From the NCBI GenBank assembly GCA_017651165.1, contig JAGCDH010000025.1, forward strand, positions 1 to 37,701: a stretch of DNA of 37,701 bases, in the 5' to 3' direction. Each line of letters starts with the position of its first letter. The stretch's first letter is position 1. A program made the translations under genes and the position numbers. Source of the stretch: Bacilli bacterium. GTDB taxonomy: Bacteria > Bacillota_I > Bacilli_A > RFN20 > CAG-826. Below are positions 14,928 through 23,092 of this stretch, piece by piece. The notes beneath the pieces were generated by a model. It ran no database searches and was not told where the DNA came from. It worked only from the letters and a program-made list of their open reading frames with translations.

Positions 14928-15864
14928 TTTTGCTATTTTGACTGATGCTGGTGGTGATTTCACCAGAGAAATCATTGCTAAATACGGCATTGAAGAAACA
15001 CCAATATCCACAGTGGTCTGGCCTGATGGTACAGAAAAACCAACAGACATCTATTGGGATACAATGAAACCAGACGAATACTTTGCTTTAATGAGCAACA
15101 AGAAGAATAACTTCAGTTCTTCTCTTCCTGCTCCTCAAACAATCATTGATCGTTTAACCGCTTTAGCTAAAGAAGGAAGAAACGTTGTTGTCTTTACCAT
15201 TTCATCGAAGATGAGTGGCGGCTATAGTGCTTTCACAGTAGCGGCAAAAGAAGTCATGGAACAATATCCAAATGTTAAGATTGTTGTCATTGACTCTTTA
15301 AGATATAGTGGCGCGATTACTTTATTAGCGGTTGAAGCTTCTTTATGTAGAGATGAAAGAAACATGTCTTTTGATGAGACAGTCGAATATTTAGATCACT
15401 TCCGTTTAAGAATCCATGAATGTGGTTTCTTGGATGACTTATTCTTCTTAGCAAGAAAAGGTAGAATTCCAAAGGCCGCAGCGTTTATGGGCAACATGAT
15501 TGGTATCAAGCCAATGGCGGATCTTTGTAATGAAACTGGTTTATCACAAGTTTTAGGTAAAGCTCGTGGCTATAAACAAGTGATGAGAGTTTTCCCAAAA
15601 TATATCCAAAAGACAATTGGTGATTATAACGATAAAATTTTCGTCATCACTTATTCTGCGAGAGAAAAACAAGCTTTAGAAATGAAGCAAATAGTTGAAG
15701 AGACATTTAGACCAAAACATTTAATCTTTGTACCAATGGGTCAATCTACTGGCGCGAATGTTGGCCCAGGCTTAGCAGCGGCTTTCTATGCAGGTGATGA
15801 AAAAGTTTCTGAAAACTGCGTTAAAGAAAAGGCCATTTTAGAAGAGTTATTAAAGAAAAAATAG
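14917..15864 (+). CDS. DegV-family fatty-acid-binding protein (FakB-like)
   Basis: 315 residues. Features of the DegV family are FAILTDAGGDFT at the N-terminus, a Ser-rich loop in FTISSKMSGGYSAF, and LFFLARKGRIPKAAAFMGNM followed by IGIKPM. Characterised members (FakB) bind a fatty acid and present it to the kinase FakA for phospholipid synthesis. No FakA is in the window. The ribosome site GAGGAG lies inside the end of the glycosyltransferase gene, so the two are translationally linked. The pairing hints at a role in lipid or glycolipid supply. Confidence 0.9.
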   Translation: MNNNFAILTDAGGDFTREIIAKYGIEETPISTVVWPDGTEKPTDIYWDTMKPDEYFALMSNKKNNFSSSLPAPQTIIDRLTALAKEGRNVVVFTISSKMSGGYSAFTVAAKEVMEQYPNVKIVVIDSLRYSGAITLLAVEASLCRDERNMSFDETVEYLDHFRLRIHECGFLDDLFFLARKGRIPKAAAFMGNMIGIKPMADLCNETGLSQVLGKARGYKQVMRVFPKYIQKTIGDYNDKIFVITYSAREKQALEMKQIVEETFRPKHLIFVPMGQSTGANVGPGLAAAFYAGDEKVSENCVKEKAILEELLKKK

Positions 15865-15885
15865 TCAATTTGCACGGTTTTTGTT

Positions 15886-16842
15886 ATGTTAGGCACTATT
15901 TTGTTAATCGTTGGAATCGTCCTTGGAGCGAACTTATTAATCGGGATTATTTTGACATTCATTACCGCCTATATCGTCTATAGCAAAACCTTAATGAGAA
16001 GTCATAAAAGAGGTAACTGGGGCAGAGATAAATGTTCTGAGCCAGGATGTATTCCCCTTGAAACCATGTGGGCAAAAAGCCTAGTGTGGGGTGAGGCTAA
16101 TAAAGGCTATATGAAGAAACTCACTATCAAGTCAAAAGATGGTTTGACTTTATATGGTGAATGGTTTGATTATGGCTTTGATAAAACAGTGATTATTCTT
16201 CCTGGTAGAAGAGAAGTATCAATTTATTCTTATTTCTACGCTAATCCGTATAAGGAATTAGGTATCAATGTTTTAACGATTGACCAAAGAGCGCATGGCC
16301 TTAGTGAAGGTAAATGCAGTACCGGTGGTATTAAAGAGGCTAATGACGTCAGTTTATGGATGAAATATCTCCATGATGAATTAGGTCAAAAGGAAATCTA
16401 CTTACATGGCATATGCGTAGGCACATGCTGCGCAACTATTGTATGTACAAGATATAAAACCGACTATTTAAAAGCGGTCATTCTCGACAGTGCTTTTATC
16501 TCATATAAAGAAATCTATAAGAATCACTACAAAGAAGGTGGACATCATATGTTCCCAGTCTTCTATGAAATTTGGATGTGGTTCAGATTAAAAACTGGTT
16601 GTTCAATCAATGATTCTAATCCTGAAAAATATATGCCTCAGTTTGATTTACCAGTGCTCTTTATTTGGGGTACTCACGATGTCTATTGCTTACCAGAAAA
16701 GAGCAAAACCCTTTTTGAAAAATGCGGTTCAAAAGATAAACAAATCGTCTGGTTTGATGGAGCAGAACATTCTAGAGTTAGATTATTCGATGAAAGCCGT
16801 TATGATAATAATGTCCGCGACTTTTTAAAGGGGCATATGTAG
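15886..16842 (+). CDS. Membrane-anchored alpha/beta hydrolase with Cys in the nucleophile position
   Basis: 318 residues with one N-terminal membrane segment (about 4-32) and an alpha/beta hydrolase domain. The oxyanion-strand region reads VIILPGRRE and the nucleophile elbow HGICVGTC. The usual G-x-S-x-G is thus G-I-C-V-G, with Cys177 (codon 16414-16416) where Ser is expected. The acid is likely Asp in WGTHDVY and the base His in GAEHSRV. A Cys nucleophile is known in dienelactone hydrolase but is unusual in this YqkD/BAAT-like group. The gene follows degV by 21 bases without a visible ribosome site, so the exact start is uncertain. Confidence 0.82.
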   Translation: MLGTILLIVGIVLGANLLIGIILTFITAYIVYSKTLMRSHKRGNWGRDKCSEPGCIPLETMWAKSLVWGEANKGYMKKLTIKSKDGLTLYGEWFDYGFDKTVIILPGRREVSIYSYFYANPYKELGINVLTIDQRAHGLSEGKCSTGGIKEANDVSLWMKYLHDELGQKEIYLHGICVGTCCATIVCTRYKTDYLKAVILDSAFISYKEIYKNHYKEGGHHMFPVFYEIWMWFRLKTGCSINDSNPEKYMPQFDLPVLFIWGTHDVYCLPEKSKTLFEKCGSKDKQIVWFDGAEHSRVRLFDESRYDNNVRDFLKGHM

Positions 16843-16846
16843 ATTT

Positions 16847-16892
16847 GCAACCAAAAGTTGCGAAAATTCTAACCAGAGTTGGTGGCGCAACC
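16847..16892. promoter_or_regulatory. Cluster of AACC/GGTT boxes upstream of the XRE regulator
   Basis: GCAAC-CAAAA-GTTGC (16847-16861) is a perfect inverted repeat. A related box AACCAGAGTTG follows at 16871 and contains ACCA-GAGT-TGGT, and a third GCAACC lies at 16887-16892. The spacing of about 16-24 bp and the position upstream of a DNA-binding protein gene suggest autoregulatory operators. An extended -10 TGCTAGATT lies at 16904-16912. Confidence 0.4.
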
Positions 16893-16941
16893 GAAATAAT
16901 AAATGCTAGATTGGTTCCGTCAAAAACAGGAGGACAGAGTT

Positions 16942-17748
16942 ATGACAATCGAAATCGCAGATAGATTAGTTAAATTAAGAAAGAAATACGGATACTCGCA
17001 AGAAGAGTTAGCCGACAAATTAGGCTTATCAAGACAAGCAGTCAGTAAATGGGAAAGAGCGGAAGCTTCTCCAGATACCGATAACCTTATTTGCTTAGCT
17101 AAGTTATATGGCGTCTCCCTTGATGAGTTATTAGCCACAGACGAAGACATCGACACTATCGTTGAAGAACAAGTCAAAGGCGATAAGAAAGAAGAATCAA
17201 AAGAAGAGAATCAAGACGATCACGCAGAAATCAAAGACGATCATGTCGTTCTCTTTGCCAAAGATGGTAAGAAAGTCACTATCGACCATGATGGTATTAC
17301 TTGCTATAACAAAGACGGCACAGTTAAAAGAAAGAACTTTGATGTACCAAACGCTGTAATCGGTGCTATTGAAGCAACATTGTTCACCATGGCGGTTATC
17401 GCTTATATCATCTTAGGTGCTGTTTGCAATTTATGGTATAACGCTTGGGTTGTCTTCTTCTTACCAGAAATCGTTTGTTCATTCATGAGAGCGGTGAGAA
17501 AAGGTAACGCTCAGCACTTCAATATCGCATTTGTCTCATTATTCGCTTTCTTCTTCGTGTGTATGTGTATTCCAGGTTTAGATGCTCACTTATGGCATCC
17601 AATGTGGGTCGTATTCCTCGCTATTCCTCTATATCACACTACTGTTGGCGCAATTAATAAGGCCATTGGTAAACCAGATAAAGACGAAGACGATGATGAC
17701 GACGATAAACATTCAGTCAAAGTCAAAGCGGACATCGATATCAAATAA
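16942..17748 (+). CDS. XRE-family regulator with C-terminal membrane domain
   Basis: 268 residues. The N-terminal helix-turn-helix (about 3-62) has the classic pattern YSQEELADKLGLSRQAVSKWERAEASPD. An acidic linker (about 80-115) leads to a region with four hydrophobic segments (about 140-240) and an Asp-rich run plus KHSVKVKADID at the end. It is likely a membrane-tethered transcription factor that responds to an envelope signal. I chose ATG 16942 because CAGGAGG lies 8 bases upstream. An upstream in-frame ATG at 16903 has no ribosome site. Target genes are unknown; its own promoter region has repeated AACC boxes. Confidence 0.88.
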   Translation: MTIEIADRLVKLRKKYGYSQEELADKLGLSRQAVSKWERAEASPDTDNLICLAKLYGVSLDELLATDEDIDTIVEEQVKGDKKEESKEENQDDHAEIKDDHVVLFAKDGKKVTIDHDGITCYNKDGTVKRKNFDVPNAVIGAIEATLFTMAVIAYIILGAVCNLWYNAWVVFFLPEIVCSFMRAVRKGNAQHFNIAFVSLFAFFFVCMCIPGLDAHLWHPMWVVFLAIPLYHTTVGAINKAIGKPDKDEDDDDDDKHSVKVKADIDIK

Positions 17749-17750
17749 AT

Positions 17751-17772
17751 AGCGGATTCAATCCGCTTTTTT
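17751..17772 (+). terminator. Terminator of the XRE regulator gene
   Basis: AGCGGA (17751-17756) pairs with TCCGCT (17762-17767) around TTCAA and runs into a T-tract, three bases behind the stop codon. Confidence 0.85.
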
Positions 17773-17809
17773 ATTGCCTTAAGAAATAAAAAGACTATGA
17801 TATTCATTT

Positions 17810-19120
17810 GTGAATATGATAGCTACGATTATTGTTTGCGGTATTACATTCTTAGGGATCACTCTATCAATACTATTCTTCCCTCATATCAAAATTAAGG
17901 GACTTAAAATAGACACGTACTGGCTAATTGCTCTTTTGGGCGCTGTAATTTTAGTGGCTTCTTTATTATGTCCAATTAAGGAGATAACTTCTTCTTGGAC
18001 AAGTAAAAGCGCAGTTAACCCAATTAAGATATTAATTCTATTCTTCTCAATGACGGTCTTATCCATCTATCTAGATGAATTAGGATTGTTTAAATATTTG
18101 GCCTCTGTTGCTGTTAATAAAGCTAAAGGACATCAATATGTTTTGTTCTTTATTCTTTATTTCTTAGTGGCCACACTCACTATTTTTACATCTAATGACA
18201 TAGTCATTCTTACTTTCACACCGTTTATTTGTTTCTTCTGTAAGCACGCAAAGATTAGAGCGCTGCCTTATTTAATCGCAGAATTTGCCGCGGCTAATAC
18301 ATGGTCAATGATGTTTATTATTGGTAACCCCACCAATATCTATTTAGCCACTGCAGCAGGTATTACGTTTATTGGTTACTTCAAAGTAATGTGGTTACCC
18401 ACCATTCTTGCGGGTTTAACAGAGTTATTAATTATCTTTTTGTTGTTCAGAAAAGATTTAAAACAACCACTATCTAACGATGAAAAGGTAATTGTCCACA
18501 TTGAAAGCAAAATCGATCTCATTATCGGTGGTCTTCACTTACTAGTGTGCTTAGTGTTTTTAGTTATTTCACCATATATCCATGTTGAGATGTGGTTAAT
18601 CGCAATGATCTGCGCTCTTTCTTTATTGGTGATTTCCTTAATGGTGAGAATTATTACTAGAAAAGAATGGATCTACCTTGAAGATTGCTTTAAAAGATTG
18701 CCTTATCAATTAATTCCATTCATCTTATCAATGTCCGTTATCGTTATTTCTTTAAACTATCAAGGTATCGCTAATAAGATTGGTGAATTCTTAAATCATG
18801 GTAATTTAATCTTCAATTATGGTGCCTCTTCATATGCTTTATCTAATGTGATTAACAATATTCCAATGAGTATTTTATACTCAAACGTTCCTACCGCTTT
18901 AACAAATGGTCAATATCTAAAAGCCACTTATTCTAGTATTGTGGGTAGCAATATTGGTGCCTTTTTAACACCTATTGGTGCTTTGGCGGGCATTATGTTC
19001 TCAAATCTATTAAGCAAACATGATATGAAGTTTACTTTCTTAGACTTTATAAAATACGGGTCCGTTGTTAGCGTACCCGTATTAGTAGTTTCCTTATTAT
19101 CTTTAGGACTTTTTATATAA
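17810..19120 (+). CDS. ArsB/NhaD-like ion-transporter permease
   Basis: 436 residues with about eleven hydrophobic segments. The half-site motifs TSNDIVILTFTPF and FIIGNPTNIYLA are typical of the ArsB/NhaD/CitM ion-transporter superfamily, and the second half repeats the pattern (VINNIPMSILYS...GSNIGAFLTPIGALAG). Substrates in the superfamily include arsenite, sodium/proton and carboxylates. No arsenic-resistance genes are nearby, so arsenite specificity is not supported. A TATGAT -10 (17796-17801) lies 8 bases before the GTG at 17810; translation may start there or at ATG 17816. The 3' end overlaps the convergent zinc-ribbon gene by 8 bases. Confidence 0.78.
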   Translation: MNMIATIIVCGITFLGITLSILFFPHIKIKGLKIDTYWLIALLGAVILVASLLCPIKEITSSWTSKSAVNPIKILILFFSMTVLSIYLDELGLFKYLASVAVNKAKGHQYVLFFILYFLVATLTIFTSNDIVILTFTPFICFFCKHAKIRALPYLIAEFAAANTWSMMFIIGNPTNIYLATAAGITFIGYFKVMWLPTILAGLTELLIIFLLFRKDLKQPLSNDEKVIVHIESKIDLIIGGLHLLVCLVFLVISPYIHVEMWLIAMICALSLLVISLMVRIITRKEWIYLEDCFKRLPYQLIPFILSMSVIVISLNYQGIANKIGEFLNHGNLIFNYGASSYALSNVINNIPMSILYSNVPTALTNGQYLKATYSSIVGSNIGAFLTPIGALAGIMFSNLLSKHDMKFTFLDFIKYGSVVSVPVLVVSLLSLGLFI

Positions 19121-19733
19121 CAGATGTTTGCAAGACTTCTGTTAACTTATCTCTAAGAATATAAATATCTTCCCTTATACACCAGCCTGATAAAATACGC
19201 CTTGGTCCGCCTTCATCATAGTATGTCACCACTACAGCAGCCGGCCCAACAAAGGAAACAATGTTTCTAGCATAGATTTCTTTTAGGCCATTGAGTGTTG
19301 GGAATACAAATGCATTTCTAGAAGGAACATAAGTAATCATTTGCCCAGAAAGGCGATTCAGTCTTGTTGTTCTAATAATGCCGAACACACAACTGAGCGG
19401 TTCTAAAACACTACCTAAAATGATAGCGATAATGCTAGCGAACCACACCCAGAACACAAAGAATTCTGGATCATAACCAACAGGCACATAGAACGGAAAG
19501 AAAAGTAATGGAATAACCACGGTATATGTTAAAGCCGCGGAGACAATGTATGGTGCAATGGAGCGACTTTTAAGAACCACGACCGGTTCAGCATCGGGGT
19601 CTACAAAGTTTTGTGGAGCGGGATTATAAGCAGGGTTTGCATTAAAGCCACTTAAATCTGTGCCACAAGAAAAACAAAATTTTGAGTTCTCAGGAACTTC
19701 ACTTCCGCATTGCGGACAATATCTATTAGCCAT
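19113..19733 (-). CDS. Zinc-ribbon membrane protein of unknown function
   Basis: 206 residues. An N-terminal zinc ribbon (Cys6, 9, 20 and 23: CPQCG...FCFSCG) is followed by a Pro/Asn-rich linker, two hydrophobic segments (about 60-118) and a C-terminal, PH-like beta-rich region (about 120-200). Such zinc-ribbon-plus-membrane proteins are common in Firmicutes and mostly uncharacterised. A TATTAT lies 6 bases before the ATG, again with no Shine-Dalgarno. The gene converges on and overlaps the permease gene, with no terminator seen between them. Confidence 0.75.
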   Translation of the reverse strand: MANRYCPQCGSEVPENSKFCFSCGTDLSGFNANPAYNPAPQNFVDPDAEPVVVLKSRSIAPYIVSAALTYTVVIPLLFFPFYVPVGYDPEFFVFWVWFASIIAIILGSVLEPLSCVFGIIRTTRLNRLSGQMITYVPSRNAFVFPTLNGLKEIYARNIVSFVGPAAVVVTYYDEGGPRRILSGWCIREDIYILRDKLTEVLQTSVI

Positions 19734-19780
19734 ATATCAATAATAGCATGACCATTAATGAAAATATATTTACTTATTGT

Positions 19781-19797
19781 TTTTATATAATATAAAA
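19781..19797. promoter_or_regulatory. Palindrome over the -10 of the metal-dependent regulator gene
   Basis: TTTTATAT-A-ATATAAAA has two perfect 8-bp arms and contains the -10 TATAAT (19786-19791). It is well placed for autorepression. The composition is pure A/T, so chance symmetry is possible. Confidence 0.35.
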
Positions 19798-19812
19798 AGT
19801 TATATTAATAAT

Positions 19813-20172
19813 ATGAAAATCTACGAAAGTGCTGAAGATTATTTAGAGAGAATTTTAATCATCAAAGAAAAAAAGAGTGAAGTCCGTTCTATTGATATTG
19901 CTCACGATATGGGTTTTTCTAAACCTTCTGTTTCAGTAGCGATGAAAAAGCTAAAAGAAGCGGGATTAATATCAATTGATGATAAAGGTTTTATCTCATT
20001 AACCAAAGAAGGACACGTTATCGCAGATAAGGTCTATGAAAGACACTGTGTATTAAAAAGCTTATTGATAAAAATCGGTGTTTCACCAGAACAGGCGGAA
20101 AAAGATGCCTGCAAAGTGGAACACGATCTGAGCGAAGAAACATTCGACGCGATTAAAAACTCAATCAAATGA
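19813..20172 (+). CDS. MntR/DtxR-family metal-dependent regulator
   Basis: 119 residues. The N-terminal winged helix is typical (MKIYESAEDYLERILIIKEK, RSIDIAHDMGFSKPSVSVAMKKL). The metal-binding and dimerisation helix has HCVLKSLLIKIGV and ACKVEHDLSEETFDAIK, where the Cys, Glu and His are usual ligands for Mn or Fe. It is a short form without an SH3-like domain. I chose ATG 19813 over an in-frame TTG at 19777, because the latter lies upstream of the likely transcription start and does not align with the family. The targets may include the neighbouring permease or tldD, but no shared operator could be proved. Confidence 0.88.
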   Translation: MKIYESAEDYLERILIIKEKKSEVRSIDIAHDMGFSKPSVSVAMKKLKEAGLISIDDKGFISLTKEGHVIADKVYERHCVLKSLLIKIGVSPEQAEKDACKVEHDLSEETFDAIKNSIK

Positions 20173-20195
20173 CGCAAACTCTGGGCGTCATTTTT
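20170..20195 (+). terminator. Terminator of the metal-dependent regulator gene
   Basis: TGACGC (20170-20175) pairs with GCGTCA (20185-20190) and is followed by a T-run. The TGA stop codon forms part of the stem. Confidence 0.8.
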
Positions 20196-20217
20196 ATTTA
20201 CTGAGATGTATTTATTC

Positions 20218-20244
20218 CATAATTCAATGGAATTATGCTAAAAT
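20218..20244 (+). promoter_or_regulatory. Operator-like inverted repeat and extended -10 promoter of tldDE
   Basis: CATAATTC-AATG-GAATTATG (20218-20237) is a perfect 8-bp inverted repeat. It runs directly into an extended -10 TGCTAAAAT (20236-20244). A protein bound here would block the promoter. Confidence 0.55.
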
Positions 20245-20284
20245 GCTTCCAATTGAAAATATTAATGTAGTAAGGAGGAGATAT

Positions 20285-21691
20285 ATGATTAGTAAAAAGT
20301 TAGCTATTGAAGTACTCAACGCTAGTTTAGCTACTGGTGCGGATTATTCCGAAATCTTTTACGAAGATTCTCACGCCCACTCAGTAATGATTGAAAACGG
20401 TAAAGTTGAAACAAGCAGTTCTACTTCTTTATGCGGTGTTGGTTTACGTTTACTCAAAAATAACCAATGCGTGTATGGATATACTAACGATTTAAGCAAG
20501 AAAGGATTACTCAAACTTGCGGAATCATTAAGTAAATCATTCCACGATAAACGTTTGATTACCGTTGAGAAGTTAGACATGATTAAATGCAAGAATCGTA
20601 ACCCAGTAAACCGTAGTTATGATGATGTTCCTGTTGAAGAAAAGATTGCCTTAGTCCGTGAAGGTATTGATGAAATCAATTCAATGAAAGATCCTCGCAT
20701 CGTAAGAACATTCGGTGGCTTTGGTGATACACATCGTTTTGTCGCAGTCTTTAACTCTAAAGGTAAATGGTTCAAACGCGCGACTGAATTCGGCAGAATG
20801 ATGTATCAAGTCATCGCCGCTGATCAAAATGGTTTTGAAACCGGATTTGAAGGCCCTGGTGCGCAACAAGATATCAGTTATTTCAGAACCGATAAAGTCA
20901 ATCCAAAGAAAACAGCAAGAAAAGCTGCGGAAACCGCTCTTAAGATGTTAACAGCGGCGGAATGCCCAAGTGGCAAAATGCCAGTTGTTATTGGTAATGG
21001 TTGGGGTGGTGTCTTATTCCACGAATCTTGTGGTCACCCATTAGAAGCTAGTGCGGTTGCTAAAGGCTTATCTTGTTTCTCAAATAATAAGATTGGTGAT
21101 TATGTTGCCTCACCAGTCGTCAGTGCGGTCGATGACTCCACTATTCCAAGTCAATGGGGTTCAATCGATATTGACGATGAAGGCAATCCAGGTACAAAGA
21201 GATTACTTATTAAAAATGGTAAATTAAACGACTATATGATTGATGATCTCAATGGTCGTCGTATGAATAGAGAAGGTAACGGTGCTTGTCGTAGACAAAA
21301 CTACCGCTTCATTCCTACTTCACGTATGTCTAATACCTATATTTGTAATGGTAAAAATACTCCAGAAGAAGTTATTGCTGCGACAAAGTTAGGTTTATAC
21401 GCTGTTGGCTTTAACGGTGGTTCTGTTGATCCAACAACAGGTGAATTCAACTTTGGTTGTTCTGAAGCCTATATCATTAGAGATGGTAAGATCTGTGAGC
21501 CAGTTAAAGGTGCAACCTTAATTGGTAAAGGTTCTGAAATCTTGAAGAAGATTGATATGGTCGCTAACGACTTAGATTTAGCCCAAGGTATGTGTGGTGC
21601 TTCATCTGGTTCAATTAGAACAAACGTTGGTCAACCAACTCTTAGAGTAAGCGAAGTCACTGTCGGTGGCCGCGGAGGGGAGTTAAAATAA
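20285..21691 (+). CDS. tldD: Metalloprotease subunit TldD
   Basis: 468 residues. TldD carries the active-site zinc motif HExxxH, seen here as HESCGHPLEA, and the ending GRGGELK is typical. With TldE it forms a dimer that degrades unfolded peptides threaded into the complex. In other bacteria it trims leader peptides from ribosomally made natural products and degrades antitoxin CcdA. ATG 20285 is chosen because AAGGAGGAG lies 7 bases upstream; a longer frame to 20243 overlaps the promoter. The stop overlaps the tldE start by one base (TAATG). Confidence 0.95.
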   Translation: MISKKLAIEVLNASLATGADYSEIFYEDSHAHSVMIENGKVETSSSTSLCGVGLRLLKNNQCVYGYTNDLSKKGLLKLAESLSKSFHDKRLITVEKLDMIKCKNRNPVNRSYDDVPVEEKIALVREGIDEINSMKDPRIVRTFGGFGDTHRFVAVFNSKGKWFKRATEFGRMMYQVIAADQNGFETGFEGPGAQQDISYFRTDKVNPKKTARKAAETALKMLTAAECPSGKMPVVIGNGWGGVLFHESCGHPLEASAVAKGLSCFSNNKIGDYVASPVVSAVDDSTIPSQWGSIDIDDEGNPGTKRLLIKNGKLNDYMIDDLNGRRMNREGNGACRRQNYRFIPTSRMSNTYICNGKNTPEEVIAATKLGLYAVGFNGGSVDPTTGEFNFGCSEAYIIRDGKICEPVKGATLIGKGSEILKKIDMVANDLDLAQGMCGASSGSIRTNVGQPTLRVSEVTVGGRGGELK

Positions 21692-23016
21692 TGGGTAAAT
21701 ATGATAAGTTTTTTGCTTTAGCAAAAGAAGCGGGTTTAGAAGAAGTCGAATTATACATTTCTGAATCCCACAGTTTACAAATTTCCTTATTCCACGGAGA
21801 AGTTGACGAATACAAAGATAACAATGGTTATTCAATCTTAGCTAGAGGTATCTTAAACGGTAAATGTGGCGCTGCTACTGCTGATGTATGGAATAAAGAT
21901 AAAGCACAATGGTTGATTAGTGAAATGGTGGCCAATGCCAAAGTCATTGAAAACGATGATCCAATTTTCATTTTCAAAGGTTCTGAAAAATACCACAAAG
22001 TAAATACTTTTAATAAGGCCTTAGAAGAAGTAACTATTGACGAAAAAATGGAAAAACTCCATGCTTTAGAAAATGCTTTAAAAAACATTGATAAACGTAT
22101 CGTTGAAGTGGCGGGTACTGAATATAGCCAAACAACTGAAAAGGTGACATTGATTAATTCCAATGGCCTTAACTTAACACAAAAGAGCAACTATTTTACA
22201 TTTGTGGCCCAATGTGTCGCTAAAGAAGGTGAACAGACAAAGTCTGGTTATGACTTCTTCTTAGATAATGATTTCAGCAAGTTTAACGCTGAAGAATTCG
22301 CTAAAAAGATTGTCAAAATCACCGTTGATCAACTTGGTGGTGAGCCATGCGAAACCAACAAATATAAAGCGGTTTTACACCCAGACGTTGTCACGTCCCT
22401 CATGAAAGCCTATGTTGGCCATGCTGATGCAGAAGAAGTTCAAAAACATTCTTCTTTATTCATTGATAAAGTTGGCCAAAAGATTGCATCAAGTAAAGTC
22501 ACTATCGAAGATAAGCCACTCCAAAAGAACGTCTTTGCGAGATGGTTTGATGATGAAGGTGTTGCTACTTATAACAAACCAATTATCAAAAATGGTGTTT
22601 TACAAACATACTTATACAATTTAACCACTGCCGCTAAAGCGGGTGTTCAATCAACCGGTAATGGTTATGGTGGCGGTTCTAAGAAGGGTATTAGCACTTC
22701 ATTCTTATCACTTAAACCAGGCAAGAAATCACAAGAAGAATTATTCCAAGAAGTGGGCAACGGTGTCTTTATTACCGATGTTTCTGGTTTACATGCTGGA
22801 TTAAATCCTCAATCAGGTAACTTCTCACTTCAATCAACTGGTTTCATGATTGAAAATGGTAAGAAAGGTAAACCATTAGACTTAATTACTGTTTCCGGAA
22901 ACTTATTAGAAGTCTTCAAAGACGTTCTTGAAGTTGGTAATGACGTGACTGTTTCACCATCTGGTGTTTCCGCTGAATCTGTCTTAATCAAGAAATTAGC
23001 GGTCTCTGGCAAGTAA
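21691..23016 (+). CDS. tldE: TldE/PmbA partner subunit
   Basis: 441 residues. It is homologous to TldD but without the HExxxH zinc motif, as expected for the non-catalytic partner. The region YLYNLTTAAKAGVQSTGNG and the C-terminal block GVFITDVSGLHAGLNPQSGNFSLQ are family signatures. Its start overlaps the tldD stop, so both are made together. No RiPP precursor or CcdA-like toxin-antitoxin gene is visible nearby, so the local substrate is unknown and may be general peptide turnover. Confidence 0.94.
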   Translation: MGKYDKFFALAKEAGLEEVELYISESHSLQISLFHGEVDEYKDNNGYSILARGILNGKCGAATADVWNKDKAQWLISEMVANAKVIENDDPIFIFKGSEKYHKVNTFNKALEEVTIDEKMEKLHALENALKNIDKRIVEVAGTEYSQTTEKVTLINSNGLNLTQKSNYFTFVAQCVAKEGEQTKSGYDFFLDNDFSKFNAEEFAKKIVKITVDQLGGEPCETNKYKAVLHPDVVTSLMKAYVGHADAEEVQKHSSLFIDKVGQKIASSKVTIEDKPLQKNVFARWFDDEGVATYNKPIIKNGVLQTYLYNLTTAAKAGVQSTGNGYGGGSKKGISTSFLSLKPGKKSQEELFQEVGNGVFITDVSGLHAGLNPQSGNFSLQSTGFMIENGKKGKPLDLITVSGNLLEVFKDVLEVGNDVTVSPSGVSAESVLIKKLAVSGK

Positions 23017-23032
23017 TCAATTACTAAAAAAT

Positions 23033-23061
23033 GACTGTCATCAAATAGGCAGTCTTTTTTT
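23033..23061 (+). terminator. Terminator of the tldDE operon
   Basis: GACTG (23033-23037) pairs with CAGTC (23050-23054), preceded by an A-run and followed by seven T residues. Confidence 0.8.
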
Positions 23062-23077
23062 ATGCAAGACAATCGTA

Positions 23078-23083
23078 TATAAT
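23078..23083 (+). promoter_or_regulatory. -10 box 9 bases before the endonuclease lipoprotein start
   Basis: TATAAT at 23078-23083 is followed by 9 bases and the ATG at 23093. No Shine-Dalgarno is present. The -35 would fall in the T-tract of the preceding terminator and is weak. Confidence 0.5.
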
Positions 23084-23092
23084 GTGCGTGCT

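Noticed and set aside
17810-19120. Arsenite efflux pump ArsB
   Set aside because: The fold matches the superfamily, but no arsR, arsC or arsA is nearby, so the specific name is not supported.
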